Under the pieces are notes generated by a model. It ran no database searches. It saw only the letters and a program-made list of their open reading frames with translations, and was not told the origin of the DNA. Made by a program: the position numbers and the translations under genes. 64,000 bases of DNA. Origin: Vicinamibacterales bacterium (GTDB lineage Bacteria > Acidobacteriota > Vicinamibacteria > Vicinamibacterales > UBA2999). Positions 24,817 to 31,536 of the stretch are shown here, piece after piece. Location of the stretch: contig JAWKHS010000019.1 in the NCBI GenBank assembly GCA_041394705.1, forward strand, positions 1 to 64,000, written 5' to 3'. The first letter of the stretch is position 1. Each line of letters opens with the position of its first letter.

Positions 24817-25734
24817 ATGAGCCCAGCTGCCGTCTCTCTTCGCGTCGATTCGCCGGTGCCGGTCCCTGCGGAATCGGTGGCCCGTGCCAGCGTGGAATCG
24901 TTGCTGCGCGCGCGGAAGCTCGACCGCACGCTCACCACGTCCCGGCCGTCCGGGCCTCCGCCGGCCGGGGTGCCCTTCGAGGTGCAGGCCCTCGACGCCT
25001 ATCTCCAGGGCGGGCTCCCGGAAGGGCAGTTGTCGGAGGTGGTGGGTCCGGCGTCGTCCGGACGGACCACCCTCGTCTGGCAGTGGATGGCCGCGGCCAC
25101 CCGCCGGGGCGACACGGTGGCCCTCGTGGACACGTTCGACCGGTTCGATCCGGCATCCGCCGTGGCCTGCGGCATCGATCTCGATCGGCTCCTGTGGGTG
25201 CGCGGCCAGGCCATCTCGAAGACCGCATGCGCCGTGGACCCGGTGTGGCTGCCGGGCGTGCGAACGGTGGAGGGGCCGGGCACGATGGTGGAGCGCACGC
25301 TCGACCGCGCGCTGAAGGCGCTCAACCTGGTGCTGCAGTCGGGCGTCTGCCAGGTGGTGGTGCTCGACATGGCCGACGTACCCACGACGGCACTCCGACG
25401 GATTCCGTACACCACGTGGCTGCGCGTGCAGCGCATCATCGAGGGCAGCGACAGCACGTGCGTGCTCCTCGCGCCCGAGCCGTTGGCGCGCAGCGCTGGC
25501 GGGATCACGCTGAACGTGCAGGCGCCCGAAGCGGCGCCGGCCGTGTCGCCGCAGGGGCGGCGGGCGAAGGACGCGGTCACCACGCGCGTGGCCTGGCGGG
25601 GCGACCGTCCGCGCGCGCGCCGGTTCGACGGGCTCCGCTTCGACGTGCGCGTGTCGTCGTCGCGCCGGCACGTGGTGGGCCGGGTGCCGCTGGCCGCCGA
25701 GCCGCGCGTCGATCGGTTGTGGGCCGAGCGCTGA
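24817..25734 (+). CDS. imuA: ImuA, RecA-like mutasome accessory protein
   Basis: A 305-residue RecA-fold protein and first gene of the SOS mutasome operon. ImuA with ImuB links the error-prone polymerase DnaE2 to damaged DNA. The nucleotide-site region reads VVGPASSGRTTLVWQWMAA, a degenerate Walker A with Arg in place of Lys, common in ImuA. A Walker-B-like VVVLDMAD lies near residue 186. The ATG at 24817 follows AAAAGG and the LexA-like operator. ImuB begins 18 bases after the stop. Confidence 0.85.
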   Translation: MSPAAVSLRVDSPVPVPAESVARASVESLLRARKLDRTLTTSRPSGPPPAGVPFEVQALDAYLQGGLPEGQLSEVVGPASSGRTTLVWQWMAAATRRGDTVALVDTFDRFDPASAVACGIDLDRLLWVRGQAISKTACAVDPVWLPGVRTVEGPGTMVERTLDRALKALNLVLQSGVCQVVVLDMADVPTTALRRIPYTTWLRVQRIIEGSDSTCVLLAPEPLARSAGGITLNVQAPEAAPAVSPQGRRAKDAVTTRVAWRGDRPRARRFDGLRFDVRVSSSRRHVVGRVPLAAEPRVDRLWAER

Positions 25735-25752
25735 GGCGCGGGGAGACCGTCG

Positions 25753-27270
25753 ATGTTCGCCGCCCTCGTGTCGGTGACCGCACCGGTGGGAACGCTGGTG
25801 CGGGTCGCGCAGTCGTTTTCTCCACGCGTCGAGATGACCGGCCGCGTCGTGCTGTGCGACCTGACCGGCGTGGAACGTCTCTTCGGCGGTCCGCGCGACG
25901 TGGCCGAGCACATGCGCCGCGCGCTCGTGGACGCTGGCTCCGTGCGGCTGGCCGTGGCGCCCACGCACACGGCCGCGTCGCTCCTGGCGCTGGGCCGCCC
26001 CGGCGTGACGGTGGCGGCCACGCTGCCTGACGCCCTCGGGCTCCTGGCGGTCCTGCCCGTGGCCACGCTGAGCCAGTGGGAGAGCACGGGCGACATGGCC
26101 GATCAGCCGACGCCGGCCGCGGCCGACGTGCCGGCGGGCTGGGCGCATCCGCGAAACACGCATCAGGGCCAGCAGACGCGCCGTCACGTGCGCGGACGCG
26201 TGCAGATGTCCGGCGGGTCGCGCCGGGCCGCCGACGCCGCGCGAGCGCGCGTGGGACAGGCCCTCGACGTGCTGCGCCGCTGGGGCATCCGCACGCTCGG
26301 CCAGCTGGCGGCGCTGCCGGCCGACGAGGTGGCGACGCGGCTCGGTCCGCTCGGGCCCCGATGGTGGCATGCCGCCCACGGCGACGATCGGGCGCCCATC
26401 GTGCCGCTCGTACCGGAGGAACCGTTCGCGGCGTCGCTCGAACTCGAGTGGCCGGTGGAAGGCCTGGAGCCCCTGTCGTTCGTGCTGGGCCGGGTGCTGG
26501 AACCGCTCGCCGTGCGCCTGGAGCGCGCGGACCGGGGCGCCGCGGTGCTCACGACGGACCTGCACCTCACGACACGTGAGATCCACTCCCGCACGCTGCA
26601 ACTGCCGGCCCCCATGCGCGATCCAAAAACGCTGCGGACGCTCATCCTGCTGGATCTGGAATCGCATCCGCCGTCGGCTGCCATCGACCGCGTGACCGTC
26701 CACGTCGAGCCCACCCCGGGCCGCGTCGTGCAGTGGTCGCTCATAGAGCGGGCCCAGCCTTCGCCGGAGCAGGTGTCCACGCTCATCGCCCGCCTCTCCG
26801 CGCTCATGGGCGAGTCGCACGTCGGCTCGCCCGCGCTCGTGGACTCGTGGCGGCCGGGGGCGTTCGCCATGCGGCCCTTCGGGCCAGGAACGCCGGGGCC
26901 TGAAAAGCCGAGTCCCGAGCCCCGAGCCCCGGGCCCCGGCTTTCCGGGCCCCGGCTGTTCCGTTGCTTTCCGCCGCTTCCGCCTCCCCGTGCCGGCACGG
27001 GTCACGGTGCAGGACGGCCGGCCCGTGCGGCTCCTGCCCGATCGCCGGGGCCTGAGCGGCGGCGCCATCGTCGAGTGCGCCGGCCCGTGGCGGACATCGG
27101 GCCACTGGTGGGACCGGCCGCCCGGTGACACACCGGGATCGCCACCATCTGCGCGCGCCACCGCCTGGGATCGCGACGAGTGGGACGTGCTCCTGGCCGA
27201 CGGCGTGGCCTGCCGCGTCTTCCTGGAGCGCGACGCCGGGCAGTGGTTCGTGGAGGGGACGTTCGATTAG
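25753..27270 (+). CDS. imuB: ImuB, Y-family polymerase-like mutasome protein, N-terminally short
   Basis: A 505-residue Y-family homologue lacking polymerase catalytic residues, as is normal for ImuB, which bridges DnaE2 and the sliding clamp. The protein starts almost directly at SFSPRVE and LCDLTGVERLFGG, segments usually found about 90 residues in, so much of the first palm section is missing. The ATG has a GGGGAGA ribosome site, so this looks like the true start. Finger/thumb helices (RWGIRTLGQLAALPADEVATRLG) and little-finger strands follow. Near residues 376-402 a Pro/Gly-rich run is encoded by an in-frame copy of the GC-rich repeat. Confidence 0.82.
   Translation: MFAALVSVTAPVGTLVRVAQSFSPRVEMTGRVVLCDLTGVERLFGGPRDVAEHMRRALVDAGSVRLAVAPTHTAASLLALGRPGVTVAATLPDALGLLAVLPVATLSQWESTGDMADQPTPAAADVPAGWAHPRNTHQGQQTRRHVRGRVQMSGGSRRAADAARARVGQALDVLRRWGIRTLGQLAALPADEVATRLGPLGPRWWHAAHGDDRAPIVPLVPEEPFAASLELEWPVEGLEPLSFVLGRVLEPLAVRLERADRGAAVLTTDLHLTTREIHSRTLQLPAPMRDPKTLRTLILLDLESHPPSAAIDRVTVHVEPTPGRVVQWSLIERAQPSPEQVSTLIARLSALMGESHVGSPALVDSWRPGAFAMRPFGPGTPGPEKPSPEPRAPGPGFPGPGCSVAFRRFRLPVPARVTVQDGRPVRLLPDRRGLSGGAIVECAGPWRTSGHWWDRPPGDTPGSPPSARATAWDRDEWDVLLADGVACRVFLERDAGQWFVEGTFD
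26892..26955. repeat. GC-rich repeat copy inside imuB
   Basis: GCCGGGGCC at 26892-26900 is the inverted match of GGCCCCGGC at 26932-26940 and again at 26947-26955. Between them is the family core CCCGAGCCCCGAGCCCCGGG. It is in frame and encodes a run of Pro, Gly, Glu and Arg between two normal ImuB segments. Confidence 0.75.
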
Positions 27271-27276
27271 GCGGGA

Positions 27277-27724
27277 CTCGGGTCCCGGGGCTCGGGTTCC
27301 GGGAGTGACACGATGGCCACGATTCGCTCGTATCGCGATCTCGACGCATGGAAGCGCGCCATGACACTGGCAGTGGAGGTGTATCGCATCAGCGAGCGTT
27401 TACCCAGGCAGGAATTATTCGGACCGACACACCAGATGCGTCGAGCGGTCGTATCAATCCCGTCGAACATTGCAGAAGGGCATGGCCGCCTTACTCGTCA
27501 AGCCTACGTAAACCATCTCAACATCGCACTCGGGTCCTTGGCAGAAGTCGAGACACACCTTGCGCTCGCGATTCGTCTGGAATACACGAACGAGTCATCT
27601 ACGCAGGACGTTGTCCGATACGCACGCGAAACGGGCCAACTCGTGATGGCTCTCGTGCATGCGCTTGAGAAGCCACAGAACGCCGCGTGACATGCGCGGG
27701 TGTTCCCGAGCCCCGGGACCCGAG
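27277..27724. repeat. Perfect 20-base inverted repeat flanking the S23-like gene
   Basis: CTCGGGTCCCGGGGCTCGGG at 27277-27296 recurs as its exact reverse complement at 27705-27724, enclosing the S23-like gene and little else. The arms belong to the same family as the repeats inside imuB and dnaE2. The right arm continues to about 27735 and ends 3 bases before the dnaE2 start codon. Confidence 0.85.
27313..27690 (+). CDS. Four-helix-bundle protein of the S23 / rRNA intervening-sequence family
   Basis: A 125-residue all-helical protein starting IRSYRDLDAWKRAMTLAVEVYRISE, with the family signature QMRRAVVSIPSNIAEGHGR near residues 41-59 and an ALGSLAEVETHL helix. The family is best known as the product of intervening sequences in some 23S rRNA genes. 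Its molecular role is unresolved. Base composition is visibly less GC-rich than the neighbours. It interrupts the imuB-dnaE2 gene pair and is bracketed by perfect 20-base inverted repeats, so it looks like an inserted cassette. Confidence 0.87.
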   Translation: MATIRSYRDLDAWKRAMTLAVEVYRISERLPRQELFGPTHQMRRAVVSIPSNIAEGHGRLTRQAYVNHLNIALGSLAEVETHLALAIRLEYTNESSTQDVVRYARETGQLVMALVHALEKPQNAA

Positions 27725-27738
27725 CCCCGAGCCCCGTT

Positions 27739-30700
27739 GTGTACGTCGAACTCCACACCTCCTCCGCCTTCAGTTTCCTCCGGGCCGCGTCGCTGCCCGA
27801 GCCGCTCGTCGAGCGCGCGGCGCTGCTCGGCTATCCCGCCGTGGCGCTGCTCGATCGCGACGGCCTCTACGGCGCCCCCCGCTTCCACAAGGCCGCGAAG
27901 GCCGCCGGCCTCCGTCCCATCATCGGCGCGGAACTGACGGTGGGACGGCCGGGGCTCGGAAAACCGGGACCCGGGCCCCGGGACCCAAGCCCCGGCTATG
28001 TCCTCCCCGTCCTCGTCTCCTCCCCCGAGGGCTACCGCAACCTCTGCCGCCTCATCACGCGCATGAAGCTGCGCGCGCCGAAGGGCGAGGGCGCGCTCAC
28101 CCTCGAGGACCTCGACGGGCACGTCAACGGCCTGGTGGCCCTGGCCGGTCGCTCGCTGCTGCAGACCGAACGGCACGGCGTGGGCGGGCTGCTGGATCGG
28201 CTGGTGGGCATCTTCGGCCGGAAGCACGTGTACGTGGAGGTGCAGCGGCACCTGCAGCGTGACGAGACCTACGACAACGAGATGCTCGTCTCGCTGGCCG
28301 AGGCGTTCCGGGTGCCGCTGCTGGCCACCAACGGCGTGCGTTTCGCCACCCAGGCCGAGCGCCCCCTGCACGACGTCCTCACCTGCATCCGCGAGCACAG
28401 CACGCTCGCCCTCGCCGGCCGCCGGCTCGTGGCCAACGCCGAGCGGTACCTGAAGGCGCCCGCGCAGATGGTGCGGCTCTTCGAGGACCTGCCCGGGGCC
28501 GTCACCGCCTCGCTCGAGCTCGCCGAGCGGCTCGAGTTCACCATGCAGGATCTGGGCTACCGCTTCCCGCGGTATCCGGTGCCGCCCGGCGACACGGAGG
28601 CGTCGTTCCTCCGGAAGATCACGGACGTCGGCGCGCGCGGCCGCTACCGGCCGTATCACGACAAGGCGCGCGCCCAGGTGGAGCGCGAGCTCACCCTCAT
28701 CGAGAAGCTCGACCTGGCCGGCTATTTCCTGATCGTCTGGGACATCGTGAACTTCTGCCGCCAGCACGACATCCTCGTGCAGGGCCGCGGCTCGGCCGCC
28801 AACAGCGCCGTCTGCTACAGCCTGGGCATCACGGCCGTGGACCCGGTGGGGATGGAGCTGCTCTTCGAGCGCTTCCTCTCGGAGGAGCGTGGCGAGTGGC
28901 CCGACATCGACCTGGATCTGCCGAGCGGCGACCGCCGCGAACGCGTCATCCAGCACGTGTACGAGAAGTACGGCCAGCACGGCGCGGCCATGACCGCCAA
29001 CGTCATCACCTACCGCGGCAAGAGCGCCGCGCGCGAGGTGGGGAAGGCCCTGAACCTCGACCCCACGCAGATCGACCGCCTGGCGAAGGTGATGCACAAC
29101 TTCGAGTTCCAGGACGCCGACGACTCGCTCGCGAGGAACATGCAGGCCGTGGGCGTGGACGCGCAGCAGCCGCAGGTCGTCCACTTCGCGACGCTCTGGC
29201 AGCAGATGCAGGACCTGCCGCGGCACCTGGGCCAGCACTCCGGCGGCATGGTCATCAGCCAGGGCGCGCTCTCGTCGGTCGTCCCGCTCGAGAACGCCAG
29301 CATGCCCGGCCGCGTGGTGGTGCAGTGGGACAAGGAAGACTGCGCCGACATGGGCCTCATCAAGGTGGACCTGCTCGGCCTGGGCATGATGGCCGCGCTG
29401 CAGGACGCGCTGGCGATCATCAATACCGGGGCTCGGGAACCGGGTCCCGGGTCCCGGGACATCGGTGCCGACGTTGAACGCGTCGGCCTCAATGTTTCTG
29501 GAGAAAGGCAGGTCGCCGCGACGAACGGCGACACTATCCCGGGCCCCGAGCCCCGGGCCCCGAGACCCGACCGAGTCGACCTGGCGCACTTGCCTCCCGA
29601 CGACCCGGCGGTCTGGAGAATGCTGCAGACCGCCGACACCGTCGGCCTCTTCCAGGTCGAATCCCGCGCCCAGATGGCGACGCTGCCGCGCCTCAAGCCG
29701 GCGTGCTTCTACGACCTCGTCGTGCAGGTGGCCATCATCCGGCCGGGGCCCATCGTGGGGCAGATGGTGCATCCGTACCTGGATCGCCGCGCCGGGCGCG
29801 AGCCGATCGTCTACGACCATCCGCTGCTCGAGCCGGTGCTGAAGCGCACGCTGGGCGTGCCGCTCTTCCAGGAGCAGCTGCTGCGCATGGCCATGGTGGT
29901 GGCGGGCTTCACCGGCGGACAGGCCGAGGACCTCCGGCGGGCGATGGGCTTCAAGCGTTCGGAGAAGCGCATGAAGGCCATCGAGGTGCAGTTGCGCGCG
30001 GGCATGGCCGAGCGCGGCATCTCGGGCGAGGTGGCGGATCGCATCGTCCTGTCGATCGGCTCCTTCGCCCTCTACGGCTTCCCCGAGTCGCACGCGGCCA
30101 GCTTCGCGCTCATCGCCTACGCCAGCGCGTATCTCAAGGCACACTACCCGGCGGCGTTCTACACCGCGCTCCTCAACAACCAGCCGATGGGGTTCTACCA
30201 TCCGGCCACGCTCGTGAAGGACGCGCAGCGTCGCGGCGTGCGCTTCGCCCCCATCGACGTACAGGAGTCCGACTGGGATTGCCGGGTGGACGTGGACGGC
30301 TCGATCCGCCTGGGCCTGCGCTTCGTGGCCGGCCTGCGCGCGGACGTCGGGCAGATGATCGCGTCGCGGCGCAGGGACCAGGGACCAGGGACCAGGGACC
30401 AGGCACGACCGCGCGAGGACCTCGGCGGCGTGCGCCCCAGCGCCAAGCGCGCCGAGCCTCCGCCGCTGCGGTGCCCGAAGTGCGGCAACGACGACCCCTC
30501 GATGCTCGAGACCACGGATGGACGCAGCGTGTCGTCCCTGCGCGTCGCCGAGCCCCCCTCCTCATATGGCGCCGGACATGTCCCCAGCGGAAGCGGCAGC
30601 GTGACAGCGGGACACGCGGATGGGCGTTCTTCCCGGTCCCCGGTCCCCGGTCCCCGATTGCTGCCCGTGTCTCTGTTCTGCGCTGTCTGCTCGCACCAGT

Positions 30701-31497
30701 GGACCGAGAGCGCCGGAGGGCGGCGCTTCCGGTCCATCGAGGACCTGCTGCGCTCGACCGGCATGCGCCGCGACGAAGTGACCGTGCTGGCCGAAGTCGG
30801 CGCCCTGAACTCGCTGGGTTACGACCGGCGGAGCGCGTTGTGGCAGGTGGAACGGGTCGTGCGGCCTGCGGGGGCGCTCTTCGCTGAAGAAGAGCCGGGG
30901 CTCGGGGGCCGGGGCCCGGGTCCCGAGAATCGTGTCAGCGCCGATCGCGCTGACCTGTTGTCCTTCAAGCACGCTGAGGTCGGCGCGGCGAGCGCCGACG
31001 CCATCCCCGAGACCCGAGACCCGGGCCCCGAGCCCCGGCTCTTCGAGCCCCGGCTTCTGAGCCCCCTCCCCCCCATGTCCCCGGGCGAGCGCCTGGTGGC
31101 GGACTACGCGGGCACGGGGCTCACGGTGGGGCCGCACCCGATGGCCTTCCGGCGGCACGAGCTGTCGATGAAGGGCGTGCTCCGGGCCATCGACCTCCCG
31201 GCGGTGAAGAGCGGCCGCCGCGTGCGCACGGCGGGCATGGTGATCACCCGGCAGCGCCCGGGCACGGCGAAGGGCTTCGTGTTCCTCACGCTCGAGGACG
31301 AGACCGGCATCTCCAACGTGATCGTGCGCCCCGACGTCTACGCGCGCGACAAGACCATCGTGGTCGAGTCGCCGTTCCTGCTGGTGGAAGGCTGGCTGCA
31401 GGTGCAGGACGGCGTCACCGCCATCAAGGCCGAACGCATGCAGCGCCTGGAAGGCCTCCTGTCGTCCATGGCCGTCGAGTCGCACGATTTTCGGTGA
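27739..31497 (+). CDS. dnaE2: DnaE2, error-prone DNA polymerase III alpha subunit with in-frame repeat insertions
   Basis: A 1252-residue C-family polymerase, well above the 1050-1080 residues usual for DnaE2. GTG 27739 is chosen because VYVELHTSSAFSFLRAAS matches the family start; the 13 codons before it are repeat sequence. Order: PHP domain with a degenerate HxS site, then the palm with Asp389, Asp391 and Asp393 in PDIDLDLPSGDRR. QHSGGMVIS, FQVESRAQMATLPRL and RRAMGFKRSEKRM follow, and a C-terminal OB fold (VITRQRPGTAKGFVFLTLED). The extra length comes from repeat-encoded Pro/Gly/Arg stretches, plus a Cys912/915 and Cys981/984 zinc-ribbon-like insert. The ORF is unbroken, so the gene is probably functional. 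Confidence 0.88.
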   Translation: MYVELHTSSAFSFLRAASLPEPLVERAALLGYPAVALLDRDGLYGAPRFHKAAKAAGLRPIIGAELTVGRPGLGKPGPGPRDPSPGYVLPVLVSSPEGYRNLCRLITRMKLRAPKGEGALTLEDLDGHVNGLVALAGRSLLQTERHGVGGLLDRLVGIFGRKHVYVEVQRHLQRDETYDNEMLVSLAEAFRVPLLATNGVRFATQAERPLHDVLTCIREHSTLALAGRRLVANAERYLKAPAQMVRLFEDLPGAVTASLELAERLEFTMQDLGYRFPRYPVPPGDTEASFLRKITDVGARGRYRPYHDKARAQVERELTLIEKLDLAGYFLIVWDIVNFCRQHDILVQGRGSAANSAVCYSLGITAVDPVGMELLFERFLSEERGEWPDIDLDLPSGDRRERVIQHVYEKYGQHGAAMTANVITYRGKSAAREVGKALNLDPTQIDRLAKVMHNFEFQDADDSLARNMQAVGVDAQQPQVVHFATLWQQMQDLPRHLGQHSGGMVISQGALSSVVPLENASMPGRVVVQWDKEDCADMGLIKVDLLGLGMMAALQDALAIINTGAREPGPGSRDIGADVERVGLNVSGERQVAATNGDTIPGPEPRAPRPDRVDLAHLPPDDPAVWRMLQTADTVGLFQVESRAQMATLPRLKPACFYDLVVQVAIIRPGPIVGQMVHPYLDRRAGREPIVYDHPLLEPVLKRTLGVPLFQEQLLRMAMVVAGFTGGQAEDLRRAMGFKRSEKRMKAIEVQLRAGMAERGISGEVADRIVLSIGSFALYGFPESHAASFALIAYASAYLKAHYPAAFYTALLNNQPMGFYHPATLVKDAQRRGVRFAPIDVQESDWDCRVDVDGSIRLGLRFVAGLRADVGQMIASRRRDQGPGTRDQARPREDLGGVRPSAKRAEPPPLRCPKCGNDDPSMLETTDGRSVSSLRVAEPPSSYGAGHVPSGSGSVTAGHADGRSSRSPVPGPRLLPVSLFCAVCSHQWTESAGGRRFRSIEDLLRSTGMRRDEVTVLAEVGALNSLGYDRRSALWQVERVVRPAGALFAEEEPGLGGRGPGPENRVSADRADLLSFKHAEVGAASADAIPETRDPGPEPRLFEPRLLSPLPPMSPGERLVADYAGTGLTVGPHPMAFRRHELSMKGVLRAIDLPAVKSGRRVRTAGMVITRQRPGTAKGFVFLTLEDETGISNVIVRPDVYARDKTIVVESPFLLVEGWLQVQDGVTAIKAERMQRLEGLLSSMAVESHDFR
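27949..27995. repeat. GC-rich repeat copy in the PHP region of dnaE2
   Basis: CCGGGGCTCGG at 27949-27959 pairs with CCAAGCCCCGG at 27985-27995 (one G-T type mismatch), around a central palindromic CCGGGACCCGGGCCCCGGG. It is in frame and encodes a Gly/Pro/Arg-rich loop in the PHP domain. Confidence 0.75.
29425..29570. repeat. GC-rich repeat element with two internal hairpins, inside dnaE2 (copy A)
   Basis: GC-rich arms lie at 29425-29460 and 29537-29570. Between them are a hairpin GCCGACG/CGTCGGC (29467-29473, 29481-29487) and a second hairpin GTCGCC/GGCGAC (29512-29517, 29527-29532). Each hairpin spans 21 bases, and 24 bases separate them. A small TTTC-TGGA-GAAA hairpin lies in the linker. 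The whole element is translated in frame. Confidence 0.75.
30374..30656. repeat. Tandem GGGACCA / CGGTCCC inverted pair inside dnaE2
   Basis: Four tandem copies of GGGACCA occupy 30374-30401. Three tandem copies of CGGTCCC occupy 30634-30654, in inverted orientation apart from one base per unit. The pair brackets about 230 bases that include the first CxxC of the zinc-ribbon-like insert. All of it is translated. Confidence 0.7.
30893..31062. repeat. GC-rich repeat element with two internal hairpins, inside dnaE2 (copy B)
   Basis: Arms lie at 30893-30928 and about 31002-31062. The spacer holds hairpins GTCAGCGC/GCGCTGAC (30934-30941, 30947-30954) and GTCGGCGC/GCGCCGAC (30979-30986, 30992-30999). 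As in copy A, each hairpin spans 21 bases, 24 bases separate them, and the element is read in the same codon phase. The stem sequences differ between copies but stay paired. Confidence 0.75.
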
Positions 31498-31508
31498 CCC
31501 GGTCGCTC

Positions 31509-31536
31509 CTCGAGCCCCGGGACCCGAGCCCCGGCT
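31509..31536. repeat. GC-rich repeat between dnaE2 and the ADOP permease gene
   Basis: A single arm with core CGAGCCCCGGGACCCGAG fills the 39-base gap between two convergent genes. It could form a weak stem, but there is no T-run on either strand, so a classic intrinsic terminator is not supported. Confidence 0.7.

Noticed and set aside
30374..30656. Tandem 7-base repeats read as a CRISPR-like array
   Set aside because: Units are 7 bases without spacers, are translated in frame and no cas gene is near.
27739..31497. dnaE2 as a pseudogene broken by insertions
   Set aside because: The frame is continuous through every repeat copy, and all core polymerase motifs are present.
31509..31536. GC-rich repeat copies read as Rho-independent terminators
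   Set aside because: None is followed by a T-run on either strand, and several copies lie inside coding sequence.
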